Made by a program: the position numbers and the translations under genes. DNA of 64,000 bases from Narthecium ossifragum (Eukaryota > Streptophyta > Magnoliopsida > Dioscoreales > Nartheciaceae), in NCBI GenBank assembly GCA_963920575.1, contig OY986969.1, positions 11,343,096 through 11,407,095 on the forward strand, in the 5' to 3' direction. The notes under the pieces are model-generated. The model was not told the origin of the DNA. It did not search any database and saw nothing but the letters and a program-made list of their open reading frames with translations. Below, piece after piece: positions 21,477-32,524 of this stretch (position 1 is its first letter; the number at the start of each line of letters is the position of its first letter).

Positions 21477-23644
21477 TGTGAGAACCCGTCCCTCTACTCC
21501 TGTGACTCGTCGTGGACCGCAAGGGCAATTTGGTAAATTGCGCCTTGTCGGCTTCTTTCACACTCGCGTGTGCACACACTGACCATATTTGTGGTAATAT
21601 TTGGTTAGAATGGTTAGTGGGACCTGGGATCGAAAGATCCGGGCTTGGGCTTGAGTTCTTGCCCAAGTCTAGCTTTTTGGACAAATCGGATCAATCTTCT
21701 CTAGCTAAGAGATCGATCTTCTTGTGCCAAAAAGTCAAGCTGAGTTCGTCATGAGAGATCGATCTCTTTTGATAAGAGATCGATCCCTCATAGGTCGGTT
21801 CGTCCGCCTATGAAGCGGACTCGGCGGATTTCCTTGAATCCTTTTGAAATCCGTGGATCTGGAGCTCAAATCTGCCAATTTTGAAGGAGTTTAAGGAAGA
21901 TCCAAGGCCTAGCAGCTAGGATCGAAGCTGCTATTGCTTAAGTAGGGATCCTACCTACAATCTTCCGGGTTTTTGGAGTTTTTCCGGTTTAATTATGTTC
22001 TTATGCTTAGATCTGCTAAAATACATGTTTATTTCCCGTGATTTCACCAGTTTTGGACTCGTGGTATCTTGATCTATCAGATTCTAGAGTTTTGGGAAGT
22101 TTGGATGTGTTTCCGGCGGTATTTCTCGCCATCCGGTCGCCGGAGAACCCATTCGGATAGATCTCCTTTGAGGAGAGATCGATCCCTTCTGAGGTGTCAT
22201 GCCCAGCCCGAGCAGGATCGATCCCTCGGCTGAAGAGAGATCGATCTTTGCCTAGGCTGAGATGGCGGGTTTCGCGTCACAAAGAAGATCAATCCCTCTG
22301 GTGGAGCTGATTGATCTCCTTCGGTTGACAGGGACGAGTTTCTCCTAAGTACTAAGGAGATCGATCCCCTTGGGAAGGGAGATCGATCTCTTAGTGGCTG
22401 AGGGGTGTTTTCAAGTGGCTTTTGCCCGCGGGGCTTTGTATGTTGGTTTTCTCTACTGTTTTATAACCGGTACATATGTTTAAGCATGTTAGCCCTATAA
22501 TAGGGGCAGTGGTGAACCGGGGGAGTGATGTCTCCCGGGATGTTTAGAATAAACAGGCGGGTAGCCCTAAAGTTTTCCTTAGCCTTGCATGTCGGCGTGC
22601 GCCAAGGGCTTTATCTGTGAGCTGTTGTTTGCGGGGCTGCTTCCCGGTGCAGGTGTTGTGGTGGACTGCTGACAGTTGGTAGTGGTACCACTGTAGCAGT
22701 TCCTAGACCTTATTTACCCGTTCACGACCCCGAGCCGGCAAGGTGTCGTGCCCAGACCATGTTTGATATACAATCACATACTGTTGCATGTTTATTTGTA
22801 TATTTTTGCGTGTGCTCATAACATGCATTGCTTGTGGATTAGTTGCATCTGTGTAGGGCGTTGCCGATCTGGGGCTTTCGGGTAGTCCGGATCTAGCTCT
22901 AGGACCGTTGCGGGTAGCTTGGTCCATGACTCGATTTGTAGTATTCAGTCATTTTCGATGATAGGGTTAGATGGCCTGAATACATGTTGCTTGATGTTTA
23001 GAGGTCGTGTCGGCCTCGAGCCGAGTCCTGAGGTGTAGCCGGTGTCCGGCAGTCTTTGACTCTCTGAGTGGGGGGTGTGCCCACTCAGCGGTGCCTTGTC
23101 CCGCCAGTAGTGTTCACGGTCCTGCTATGAGTCCGCAGTGTTTGGAGCCTGCGTTCTGGGACATCCGGTGGGGTTATGGGACCTCTGTATACATCCAGGC
23201 TTAGCTTGGGGGTGACACTGTTGTGTTCCATCCCTTGTGAGTGTCGTAGTGTAGTGTCCCTACTGAGCTTAGTGATCACTCCTACCCGGGCTGTGTTTTG
23301 CAGGTGCTGGCGCTAGCTCTTCTTCGGTCGCCCCTACCGGGCTGGTGTTTGGTGACGTGGCGGCGTCTGGCGGTGCTTGAGGAGCGGCGATCTCAGTTTT
23401 ACCTTTTTGTTATATATAGTCTCATTCGGGAGTGATAAATATATAATTTCCCTGTTTTGAGGTTTTGTATTATATCCCAGTTCAGTTTTTGAGGTTTGTG
23501 AATGTTTGTATAATACATGATGATTATTAATTGCTAGGGTGACCACTACGATTAGAGGGAAACCTCGCCAAAATTTCCGCAGTAGGTTAGGTTCCGGTTC
23601 GCGTCACCCGGCCCGGTTGGGCCTACGCGGGTCGGGGCGCGACA
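21477..23644 (+). mobile_element. Family C solo LTR
   Basis: 2168 bp from TGTGAGAACCCGTCC to GGGGCGCGACA, with the perfect TSD CCACG (21472-21476 and 23645-23649). It is the best-defined C LTR in the window. It carries six GATCGATC-type pairs (21689-22388) and no coding sequence. The end motif GGTCGGGGCGCGACA is shared with the copy ending at 32524. Confidence 0.93.
21689..22388. promoter_or_regulatory. GATCGATC paired array (C LTR)
   Basis: Pair starts: 21689/21711, 21757/21778, 22156/22177, 22216/22239, 22287/22309, 22359/22381. Offsets are 22, 21, 21, 23, 22 and 22. Some members are one base off (GATCAATC, GATAGATC, GATTGATC), but the offset is kept. Confidence 0.75.
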
Positions 23645-23649
23645 CCACG

Positions 23650-23995
23650 ACCTTCCCTGTCCTGACCACCGCCGACACCCCTACGCCGGCAATCTACTCC
23701 GGCGACTCTCAGCCCTCGGATCCAGGCCGGTTCAACCCAACCAATTTGGCTCAGCCAAGTCTAATCGGTTCAGCCAAGCCACTTAACCCAATTCGAGGCA
23801 GATCCAATTCCTTGAGCCAATCAACCAATCAGACTTGACCCAGTCGAGTCCTATCTAATCAGGCTCAGCCAGATCCGAACCAGCTCAAGCCAGATCAGCC
23901 AATTGGACTCAATCAGGTCCGATCAGGCCAATTTCTGATCGATTGGAGCTGTAGAGACCCGATACGAGAGGATTACGAGTAGACCGCTCGTATCA
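23650..23995 (+). mobile_element. Family A 3' LTR, end part
   Basis: Continues the LTR broken at 21476: GCCGGCAATCTACTCCGGCG, then AGCCAA/CAGCC-rich sequence, ending ACGAGTAGACCGCTCGTATCA and the TSD. Confidence 0.92.
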
Positions 23996-24000
23996 ACGAA

Positions 24001-24473
24001 CCATTCTATCTATTCACGGTTCATCACCTTTGTCAAGACCTTGTATTTCGGAGATCTGTGCCACTTTGGCCATGCCTGCCAATCTTGGGGAAGCAGAGGT
24101 CTTGGAGGAGGAGTATATTTGGCAACCTTAATCCTTTGATTGAATGCTTGTTTCTTCTTCTGTCTCTTGCTGAAGTATGGCTTCCCAAAGCGATCGTAAC
24201 TGGGCTCCATGTCGGACAAGGAATCTTCATCATCCGAGTCAGGAGGGCACAATTCTCCTAAGGTGGGCCAAGGGCTTCCTTCATGTCCCGTGAAGTGATT
24301 CGAAGTCACGTACGGGGCAAAAACGTCTTTTCAAGGCTCGATAGAGGATTTGAATACCTATGTTTGTGAGATTGTGTCATTTTGCATCTCTATCTATTGC
24401 TTCCAAATCTTCTCCAATCTCCCTGAACCTGTTTACCTTACAAGCCTAGATTTCTAGTATTTACGATGTTTGG
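24001..24473 (-). pseudogene. Tat gag-region piece
   Basis: The minus frame 24309-24010 reads GSPWPTLGELCPPDSDDEDS, FGKPYFSKRQKKKQAFNQRI and PRPLLPQDWQAWPKW. The mixed acidic and basic composition fits the gag-protease region of Tat elements. It is flanked by A on the left and B on the right. Confidence 0.6.
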
Positions 24474-25353
24474 TGATACGAGGTCGAACCGAGCCATTCC
24501 AAGAAGGGACCCACGTCCTTGCTTGGATGGGCCCACGCCAAGGAGTTGGCTGCACCCAAGTCCCTTTGGGCGTTCTAAGCTCAGCTGGCCAAAGGAATCC
24601 TATTCCTAGCTGGTTTGCTTACTTAGATGATTTCCTAGTTAGTAGTTATCTTGATTGAGTCAGTTTCCTAGATTGAGTTCAGTTTATGATTTGCTTATAT
24701 CAGTTCCTATTATGAGTCCTTGTTATTAGGAAGTTGAGATAAGATTGAGTCTTATTAGGAAAGTCTGGTTACTTGCTAATTAAAGCAAGGTAGTATTCAG
24801 GTTGTAGTAGAACTCTCTTGAGGCCTCTATAAAAGGACCTCTATAGCTTGTAATTATGCATGGACGAATTTATGAGAGTTATTATTTAGTAGAGATAAAT
24901 CCTAGGAGTAGAAGTAATATAGGAGTAGCTGTAACCTAGTTTCCTCATAATCCACCAGCCACCTTCCTCTCTCTCTACAGCCGGTCCTTCTCCATCACCG
25001 GTCTCCTTCTCCGCTGTCGTCCACTCCTTCGCCACTATCATCACCGCCGCTACCAACCACCTCCGCCGTCCAACCCCAAGTCCCTGGCGTCCTCTTGGCT
25101 GCCGTGCTTCCCTCCACCACGTTCTCCAAGGCTTGGATCTCCAAGAGAAGCCAGCCAACCCTAGAGGAGCTGCAAGGTATCCCTCTTCTCATCCGTCTCC
25201 TCCTCTAGTCTTCGTCTTCCTCGTCGAATACCTAGGGTCCTTCTCCTAAAACCCTAAAGGTATCTCTCGACCTAGCCATAGATTTGGCTAAAGAGGATCT
25301 GAGATAAGGCAAGAGACCCGGTACGAAAGCCCTTGAGAAGGTGCATCGTATCA
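24474..25353 (+). repeat. Family B 5' LTR
   Basis: Starts TGATACGAGGTCGAACC and ends GAAGGTGCATCGTATCA, giving the 8-bp terminal inverted repeat TGATACGA/TCGTATCA. The telo-box AAAACCCTAAAGG lies near 25248. Confidence 0.95.
24828..24836 (+). promoter_or_regulatory. Core promoter of the B 5' LTR
   Basis: TATAAAAGG in the context GAGGCCTCTATAAAAGGACC. The 3' LTR has the same core at 28351-28359. Confidence 0.7.
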
Positions 25354-25357
25354 ACTT

Positions 25358-25369
25358 GGCATCAGAGCT
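25358..25369 (+). other. Primer binding site, initiator-Met tRNA type
   Basis: TGGCATCAGAGC starts four bases after the LTR end. It differs by one base from TGGTATCAGAGC in families A and D. Confidence 0.8.
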
Positions 25370-25415
25370 CTTTCCTCTTACCTGTGCCCTCCCGAATCCT
25401 TCCGAAGGAGTCCAC

Positions 25416-26531
25416 ATGGCAGGAAGAGTACCTGGCCAAAACCCTAGTTATACCGTGAATTGCTCAAACCCTACACGGATCACTGTTCATCCGACCAGAC
25501 CTACTCCTATACCTGGTCGAATCCCTCTTCCACATCATCATCCCTTACCCCCATCATCATCCCTACAGAACCCTAACCAACCTCCACCCTATGCAGCCTA
25601 CAACCCAATGCTTCCACAACCCTATTATTGTTCACCTCACACCTTACCTGCCTATACACCGACCCATTATCCAAACCGTGAGCCCCTATACCCGGCTCAT
25701 GCCCAGCCACCATACCAGCAGCCTATGCCACCTCCCTACGCACCGTACAACCCTATTCCTCCCTACAATCCATCACCACCGTATCAGCCATTACCTACTC
25801 CCTACAACCAACCCAAACCTACAAACACCAATGGCTATTTGAGTACAACTTGGACTTCGAATCCTACTGGAAATAGGATTATAAATCCTGCACCAACTAG
25901 GAGTCTGAGTCAAACTTAGAGTACGACTTGGACTCAAAATCCTACTGGAACTAGGATTACAAATCCTACTCCAACTAGGAATCCTAGTCAAACTTGGAGT
26001 ACTGCTTACTCTACCGTTGAACAATGGAAGGAAGCTGTACAAAGTTGGAGCCCTCTACCTTACCCTTCTGTAGAACAGTGGGAAGCAATGATCAAACGAT
26101 ATTATCCTACAAATCTGTCAAGCCCTACCAGAGTTCAGATTTCCAGAGAAAATCCCATTCTAGCTACAACTTGGGTTGCAAAACCTAAACCTAGCTCTAC
26201 CTGGATTAGGACTCCTCATACTCCACCTACCCACGAGCTGCCCCATGACCCAACCATGAACAACACTCGCTGCCCCCTTTTCCAGCCACACCACATCCCA
26301 GCCCAGTCAACATCCTACCATCATCTCCTTCGTTATTCCCCTCATCCAAACCCTATCTTCCCGCCACCAGCAAGTCTCCCTATTCCTCTTCGGCAGCTCA
26401 CATCAATAACAAAGCCCACCATCTTCCCCCCTACAAACCCATGTCCCTTCCTTTACCACCTCCATTGTCGATTGTCATCTCCGGCGATCTACCCACCATC
26501 CATGAAGCTGCAGCCACCGACCTCACATTAG
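25416..26531 (+). pseudogene. Family B protein 1, proline-rich gag-leader-like
   Basis: The ATG at 25416 (MAGRVPGQNPSY) follows the primer site closely, as a gag start would. The protein is rich in Pro, Tyr and Gln (PPYAPYNPIPPYNPSPPY). It resembles the proline-rich N terminus of the D gag (PPPYVPYNPAPAPPHY on the minus strand near 53500). After it come 26-residue repeats built on TWTxNPTGxRIxNPxPTR, comparable with [14 protein letters not shown] just before the D zinc knuckle. A TAG at 25917-25919 replaces a Trp codon (TGG in the next repeat). The frame then goes on to 26531. The gag core domain and zinc knuckle are absent. Confidence 0.65.
25842..25997 (+). repeat. 78-bp coding tandem repeat, 2 units plus a partial third
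   Basis: Units 25842-25919 and 25920-25997, with a third starting AGTACTGCTTA at 25998. 78 bp equals 26 codons, so the repeat keeps frame. Confidence 0.85.
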
Positions 26532-27996
26532 TTCAAGCCCTCCCCACAGGTGCCCCTCACAGCCACCCAACCTCTCCTCCCCTATCTGTTCCATGTACCA
26601 ACCTGCCGGCTCCCAAGTCCATCTTCCCTGACCCCCGCGGCAAACCTCAAGGAAGTCATGGCCTACCTCTGTCCAATACTAGCATAACCTCCTCTCACAG
26701 CCCACTGAAGGATATCCAAAGGCATCAAAGGCTGTCCCCTAAAGCTCCTGACCCTTTCCCCGACATTACCAAGCCCAGCTCCGAACCCCTACCAGCGGAT
26801 CACCGTCAGTTCCATCTCCTCACTCTTGGCCGACGCGGACCCCCTACAGATCCATCACCGGAACTGACAGCCATCCGGATTCATTCTGTTGGATCGAACC
26901 CCCATCCTCTCACTACGGCCTCTCCATGGGATTTGAACTCCGATGAGCTTCCCTCACCGGCGATTGAGTTCCGGCCACTTTCCGCTGCCATAACTCTTTC
27001 CATCCCCAAGCTTCGTCAAGCACTGGACAGATCTCAACTATCAGATCAGATCAGATCAAATCACCACCGTTTGAACCTGATCAGACTCCAACTCAATCTT
27101 CCACACTTGATCGAGTCAAACTCCAGCTTACAAGACTTGGACAGATTCAATCCAGGCTCAACCAGATTTGGCTACACCAACCAAATCCGATCAAGCCCGG
27201 AACCAGACCAGATCAGGCTAAGTTCGATCAAGCTCAGCCAATCTGCACCTGGTCAAGCACCCTCAGGCCATCTGGACCGTCTAGATCAGATCCAGAAGTT
27301 CCCTATGCAACTTCAACCACGGATCATGTATCCAAAGGTCTATCTGAGCCATCCAAGGAATTTCCCTCCTCATTCGGATGCCATCTTCCAGCTGATCAGA
27401 TCCAAGAGCATCACCCAGCATCCATCAAACACTCGAAGTTTCAGAACGACTTTGTCGACTCTGACCATGAGGACTGATGTTGAAGTCAGAGCCGTGATGA
27501 TCCCTTTGGAGCAAAGCAGAGAGATCCCCAAGCTCAACTGTTCTCCACCGTATCCAGCTGCCATATTGGGACTACATCCACATTGGGAAGACTCGATTCG
27601 AGTTGACCTAGTCTTCGACCCAGGAAGCCAGTTACTAAGGACACACCACTGCCGATCTATGGCCGTCCTTTACTTCATGGAGTTCCAGCGACCACCGGAT
27701 ATGCCTAAGTTTCAGTTCCCTCCTTCTAGACCGGCAGCATGGCTCTTTGATTCACCGATCCGGTTACCACCTGATCCACCATGGGTGCGACCAGGGTTCT
27801 CACCAGCTGCATGGCCCCCTGATTCAATGGCCCAGTTACCATTAGATCCACCATGGGCCCGACCGGGATTCTCACCGCCGAGTACAGAGCAACAGTTGCA
27901 GTCCAGCCACATCACTCCGGTTCGAGAAGAGAAGAGCCCTCTTTCCTCATCACATTCAAGCCTTGAGGACAAGGCCAATTTCGAAGGGAGGAGGGA
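26441..27996 (+). CDS. Family B protein 2, unknown
   Basis: An open frame from 26441 runs to the polypurine tract at 27983-27996 and on into the 3' LTR. Composition is rich in Pro, Ser, Leu and Ile. A visible internal duplication is built on LPPDPPWVRPGFSP and LPLDPPWARPGFSPP. The last internal residues are SSLEDKANFEGRRDD. The family A C-terminal region has DPPWDRPGFSPPSPE and the same LEDKANFEG ending in another frame, so A and B share this module. LEDK followed by a basic/Gly tail is how many Reina/CRM-type polyproteins end. I recognise no enzyme domain. It may be an open frame by composition only. Confidence 0.4.
27983..27996 (+). other. Polypurine tract of family B
   Basis: GAAGGGAGGAGGGA directly precedes the 3' LTR start TGATACGAGG. 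Confidence 0.85.
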
Positions 27997-28876
27997 TGAT
28001 ACGAGGTCAAACCTAGCCATTCCAAGAAGGGACCCACGTCCTTGCTTGGATGGGCCCACGCCAAGGAGTTGGCTGCACCCAAGTCCCTTTGGGCGTTCTA
28101 AGCTCAGCCGGCCAAAGGAATCCTATTCCTAGCTGGTTTGCTTACTTAGATGATTTCCTAGTTAGTAGTTATCTTGATTGAGTCAGTTTCCTAGATTGAG
28201 TTCAGTTTATGATTTGCTTAAATCAGTTCCTATTATGAGTCCTTGTTATTAGGAAGTTGAGATAAGATTGAGTCTTATTAGGAAAGTCTGGTTACTTGCT
28301 GATTAAAGCAAGGTAGTATTCAGGTTGTAGTAGAACTCTCTTGAGGCCTCTATAAAAGGACCTCCATAGCTTGTAATTATGCATGGACGAATTTATGAGA
28401 GTTATTATTTAGTAGAGATAAATCCTAGGAGTAGAAGTAATATAGGTGTAGCTGTAACCTAGTTTCCTCATAATCCACCAGCCACCTTCCTCTCTCTCTA
28501 CAGCCGGTCCTTCTCCATCACCGGTCTCCTTCTCCGCTGTCGTCCACTCCTTCGCCACTATCATCACCGCGGCTACCAACCACCTCCGCCGTCCAACCCC
28601 AAGTCCCCGGCGTCCTCTTGGCTGTCGTGCTTCCCTCCACCACGTTCTCCAAGGCTTGGATCTCCAAGAGAAGCCAGCCAACCCTAGAGGAGCTGCAAGG
28701 TATCCCTCTTCTCATCCGTCTCCTCCTCTAGTCTTCGTCTTCCTCGTCGAATACCTAGGGTCCTTCTCCTAAAACCCTAAAGGTATCTCTCGACCTAGCC
28801 ATAGATTTGGCTAAAGAGGATCTGAGATAAAGCAAGAGACCCGGTACGAAAGCCCTTGAGAAGGTGCATCGTATCA
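27997..28876 (+). repeat. Family B 3' LTR
   Basis: Same 880-bp length as the 5' LTR. It ends ATCGTATCA, followed by the TSD TTTGG. Confidence 0.95.
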
Positions 28877-29097
28877 TTTGGTTCTGAGAGTCCAGTGTCT
28901 GCATCTCAAGGAGACAAGCTGTCACACCCCGACCCAGAAAACCCATCCAGATCGAGGCGTGAGCCACCTAAACCTGTTTACATCATAAATAGACGCACAA
29001 GTATATAATTGCTACGAATTTGAACAATTTGGTCCTCCAATTCATAAAAAAAATTGACAGAATCACCTTTTTAATTTTAGCCCAAGAAACCTGTAGA

Positions 29098-29153
29098 TTT
29101 TACAATTTTACAATTTTACAATTTTACAATTTTACAATTTTACAATTTTACAA
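29098..29153. repeat. 8-bp tandem repeat TTTTACAA x7
   Basis: Seven perfect head-to-tail copies of TTTTACAA inside the E LTR. It probably is a slippage microsatellite. Confidence 0.95.
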
Positions 29154-29655
29154 CTTTGACATCATTACATTCCTCAATATCTATATTAAAGAATATTAAA
29201 ATATTTCTCAAATACAACTGAATTAATAATCATACAATTATGTTCTTGGATATATCAGATTATACATCAATTTGTTACACATCATTGATTAAAATTGTAA
29301 ATTAACGGTAGAAGAACTCCTCGAAGCTTCAAGTCCTTGATCACCTCGAAATATCGCGTCATCTTCTAGAAGAACGCCTGAAAGAAGGAACTGCATCGAC
29401 CTGCATCGCCGATGCAGCTCAGTAGGGTGAGGCAACAATGCTGTGGGGACCTGTCCATCTACTACCCCTGTGGCTCATTGTAGACCGCAAGGGCAATTTG
29501 GTAAATTGGGCCTTGTTGGTTTGTTTCACACCTGCGTGTGCACACACTGACCATGTTTGTGTTAGTGTTTGATTTGAAAGGTAGGTGGACCCGGGATCGA
29601 AAGATCCGGGTTTGGGCTTGAGTTTTAGCCCAAGTCTAGCTTTCTACACCTAAGG

Positions 29656-30334
29656 GATCGATATTTCCTTGCTAGAAGATCGATCTTTTAATGCCAGAAA
29701 GTCAAGGCGCGATCGTTCATAGGTCGGTTCGTTTGTCTATAAAATGGACGTAACCCTCTTCCTTGAATCCCTTTTGAAATCCGTGTTCTTGAGCTCAGAG
29801 CTGCCAGATTTTGAAGAGATTTTGGACGATCCAAGGCCTCGTAGCTGGGATTGAAGCTGCTCTAGGCTAGGTAGGGACCCTACCTACGTTTGTTTTCCGG
29901 TTTTTGTGAGTTTGAGTTGATTGTGATCTTCTTTTGCTTAGATCTTGATGCATGCTTGTTAGTTTGTAGTATTTCCACCGGTTTTGGACTCATGGTCCTT
30001 CGTACGACCAGATCCCAAGGTTTTGTGGGATTTGGTGGAGTTTTCCGACGGTATTTCTCGCCGGAGAACCCAACAAGATCCTTCATTATTGGTCATGCTG
30101 AACCCGAGCATGATCAATCATCTGGTGAGGATGATCGATCTTTGTGCCTTGTGTAGCATGGGATCCCCTTTGCCGCGAGGAGGATCGATCTTCCTTGGCG
30201 CGGCAAAGAGGGTGCCCTCTGTCGCGAAGATGATCGATCTTCCTGGGAGGAAGGATCGATCTTCTTTGGCTCGACAGGGAGGGGAGGCTCTCTGTTACTT
30301 GGAAGATTGATCTTTCCTTAGGAAAAGATCGATC
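29656..30334. promoter_or_regulatory. GATCGATC paired array (C LTR)
   Basis: Pair starts: 29656/29678, 30112/30133, 30162/30183 (first member only GATC), 30232/30254, 30305/30327. Offsets are 22, 21, 21, 22 and 22. The layout matches the C copy at 21689-22388. Confidence 0.72.
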
Positions 30335-31263
30335 CTTTGGTGGCAGCGAGGAGTTTTCATTGGTTTTGCCCGCGGGGCTTTGTATGTATAGTTTTCCTTA
30401 CAGCTTTATACCTTGTACATACTCTTAAGCATGCTAGCCCCATATTAGGGGCAGTCGTGAACCAGGAGAATGATGACTCCTGGGATGTTTAGAATAAGTG
30501 GGCGAGTAGCCCTATTGCTTTCCATAGCCTTGCATGCCGGCATGCGCCGAGGGCTTTTACCTGCGTGGTTTGTCTCTGTTGTTTGCGGGGCTGCTTCCCG
30601 ATGCAGGTTGCGGGTGAACTGGTTGGCAGTTGGTGGTGTACCACTGCAGCAGTTCCAGACCTTAAATACATGTTCACCACCCCGGGCGGGCAGAGTGCCG
30701 AGCCCAGACCCTTTTATGCTATCATCATATCCCGCTGCACGCTTAACTACTTATATGTGTATGTTCATCGCTTGCATCTTTGTTGTGCATTAGTTGCATG
30801 GTTAGGGCGTGGGCGATCTGTGGGTCACCATCCTGAGGCTGGAAGCTCGGATTTAGCCTTAGGACCGGGGTTGGGTAGTTTGGACCCAGTTTGAATTGTG
30901 GTGTTCAGTCGATTTCGATGATAGGCCTAGATGACTGATACACATGTTGCTTGGTGATTGTAGAGGCCGTGTCGGTCTCGAGTCGGATGCTGAGGTGTAG
31001 CCGGTGTCCCACTGTGTTGACTCTTTAGTAGAGGGGTTGCCTACTCAGCGGTGCCATTTCCCGCCTGCAGTACCGTTCGCTGCTTGTGAGCCAGCAGTGT
31101 TAGTTCATGCTTACTGAGTGTGACCCATCATGTGACTAGTTCTTCTGGAAGACCATGATCGTGGAACTGAGGGACACACGGTGGGGTTATGGGACCTCTG
31201 TATACATCCAGGTCTTACTTGAGGGCGACACTGTTGCGTTTCCCTCTTCCTTCTGTGTGTCGA

Positions 31264-32089
31264 TGATACGAGGTCGAACCGAGCCATTCCAAGAAGGGAC
31301 CCACGTCCTTGCTTGGATGGGCCCACGCCAAGGAGTTGGCTGCAACCAGGTCACTTTGGGCATCCTAAGCCCAACCAGCCAGAAGGATTCTTATTCCCTA
31401 GCTGGTTTGCTTACTTAGTTGATTTCCTAGTTAGTAGTTATCTTGATTGAGTCAGTTTCCTAGATTGAGTTCAGTTTATGATTTGCTTAAATCAGTTCCT
31501 ATTATGAGTCCTTGTTATTAGGAAGTTGAGATAAGATTGAGTCTTATTAGGAAAGTCTGGTTACTTGCTGATTAAAGCAAGGTAGTATTCAGGTTGTAGT
31601 AGAACTCTCTTGAGGCCTCTATAAAAGGACCTCCATAGCTTGTAATTATGCATGGACGAATTTATGAGAGTTATTATTTAGTAGAGATAAATCCTAGGAG
31701 TAGAAGTAATATAGGAGTAGCTGTAACCTAGTTTCCTCATAATCCACCAGCCACCTTCATCTCTCTCTACAGCCGGTCCTTCTCCATCACAGGTCTCCTT
31801 CTCCGCTGCCGTCCACTCCTTCGCCACCATCATCACCACTACCAGCCATCACCCACGTTCTCCAAGGCTTGGATCTCCAAGAGAAGCCAGCCAACCCTAG
31901 AGGAGCTGCAAGGTATCCCTCTTCTCATCCGTCTCCTCCTCTAGTCTTCGCCTTCCTCGTCGAATACCTAGGGTCCTTCTCCTAAAACCCTAAAGGTATC
32001 TCTCGACCTAGCCATAGATTTGGCTAAAGAGGATATGAGATAAGGCAAGAGACCCGGTATGAAAGCCCTTGAGAAGGTGCATCGTATCA
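31264..32089 (+). mobile_element. Family B solo LTR
   Basis: 826 bp from TGATACGAGGTCGAACC to ATCGTATCA. It lacks about 50 bp present in the full B LTRs in the CCGCCG-rich part. The flanks GTCGA and GTCGT agree at four of five bases and are a mutated TSD. It is inserted in the C LTR. Confidence 0.9.
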
Positions 32090-32524
32090 GTCGTAGTGTA
32101 GTTTCCCTGCTGATCTTAGTTGTTCACTCCTACCCGAGCTGCGTTTTACAGGTGCAGGTGTTAGCTCCTCTTCGGTGGCCCCTACCGGGCAGTTGGTCGG
32201 CGGTGCGGCGATGCCAGGCGGAGTCTGAGAGGTGGTGATCATTTACTTGCTTTAAACCCTTTGTTAGTTAGTCTCCTACGGGAGTGTTATATGTTGTACT
32301 TGATCTTCCTCTCTCCGAGGAAATGTATATTTAACTCTTTGGATTTGTAATCTTGGTTTCGACGCTTGTTAAATTATTGTTGTTTAAAATTGGGGGTGTT
32401 TTGATGAACTGTTTAGGGAGACCAATAGGTTAGAGGGAACCCTCGCACAAAATTTTCCGTGTTTCGTAAGGTTCCGTTTCGCGTCGCCCGACACGGTTGG
32501 GCTTTTGCGGGTCGGGGCGCGACA

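Larger units (their letters stand above)
18613..23995 (+). mobile_element. Family A element with 5' LTR-internal deletion; hosts a C solo LTR
   Basis: Perfect TSD ACGAA (18608-18612 and 23996-24000). The 5' LTR is cut at about 18951 after GAAGAAGAGAA and joins the internal region at ACAACCG. This removes about 0.9 kb of LTR, the primer site and the start of the internal frame. The internal part runs to 20483. The 3' LTR is 20484-21476 plus 23650-23995 around a solo C LTR. Confidence 0.93.
24474..28876 (+). mobile_element. Family B element, complete, non-autonomous
   Basis: Two 880-bp LTRs (24474-25353 and 27997-28876) with the perfect TSD TTTGG (24469-24473 and 28877-28881). I count about a dozen LTR differences by eye, so the insertion is recent. 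A primer site, polypurine tract and internal frames are present. No protease, RT, RNase H or integrase motif is visible in any frame, so it must have moved with borrowed enzymes. It is inserted in the Tat element. Confidence 0.95.
16894..28919 (-). mobile_element. Tat-lineage Ty3/gypsy element (minus), split by A and B
   Basis: Three pieces belong together on the minus strand: 28882-28919, 24001-24473 and 18612-16894. Element A (18613-23995, TSD ACGAA) and element B (24474-28876, TSD TTTGG) lie between them. The pieces encode the late gag region, protease and the start of RT. The remainder is cut off at 16894, and the 5' end is cut by element E at 28920. Confidence 0.8.
29452..32524 (+). mobile_element. 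Family C LTR with nested B LTR
   Basis: Starts TGTGGGGACCTGTCC and ends GGTCGGGGCGCGACA. The net length without the nested B LTR is about 2.24 kb, close to the C copy at 21477. Flanks are AATGC (left) and TCCCA (right), so no TSD is visible. This may be a recombined copy or have lost a few bases at one edge. It lies inside the E LTR in opposite orientation. Confidence 0.85.

Noticed and set aside
21689..22388. GATCGATC arrays considered as a CRISPR-like array
   Set aside because: Repeats are 8-bp palindromes with 14-bp spacers in isolated pairs inside LTRs of a plant genome; no Cas genes and no constant repeat length.
26441..28132. Treating the 563-aa frame as an intact new gene
   Set aside because: It starts mid-region without a supported start and runs past the polypurine tract into the LTR; kept only as a low-confidence element frame.
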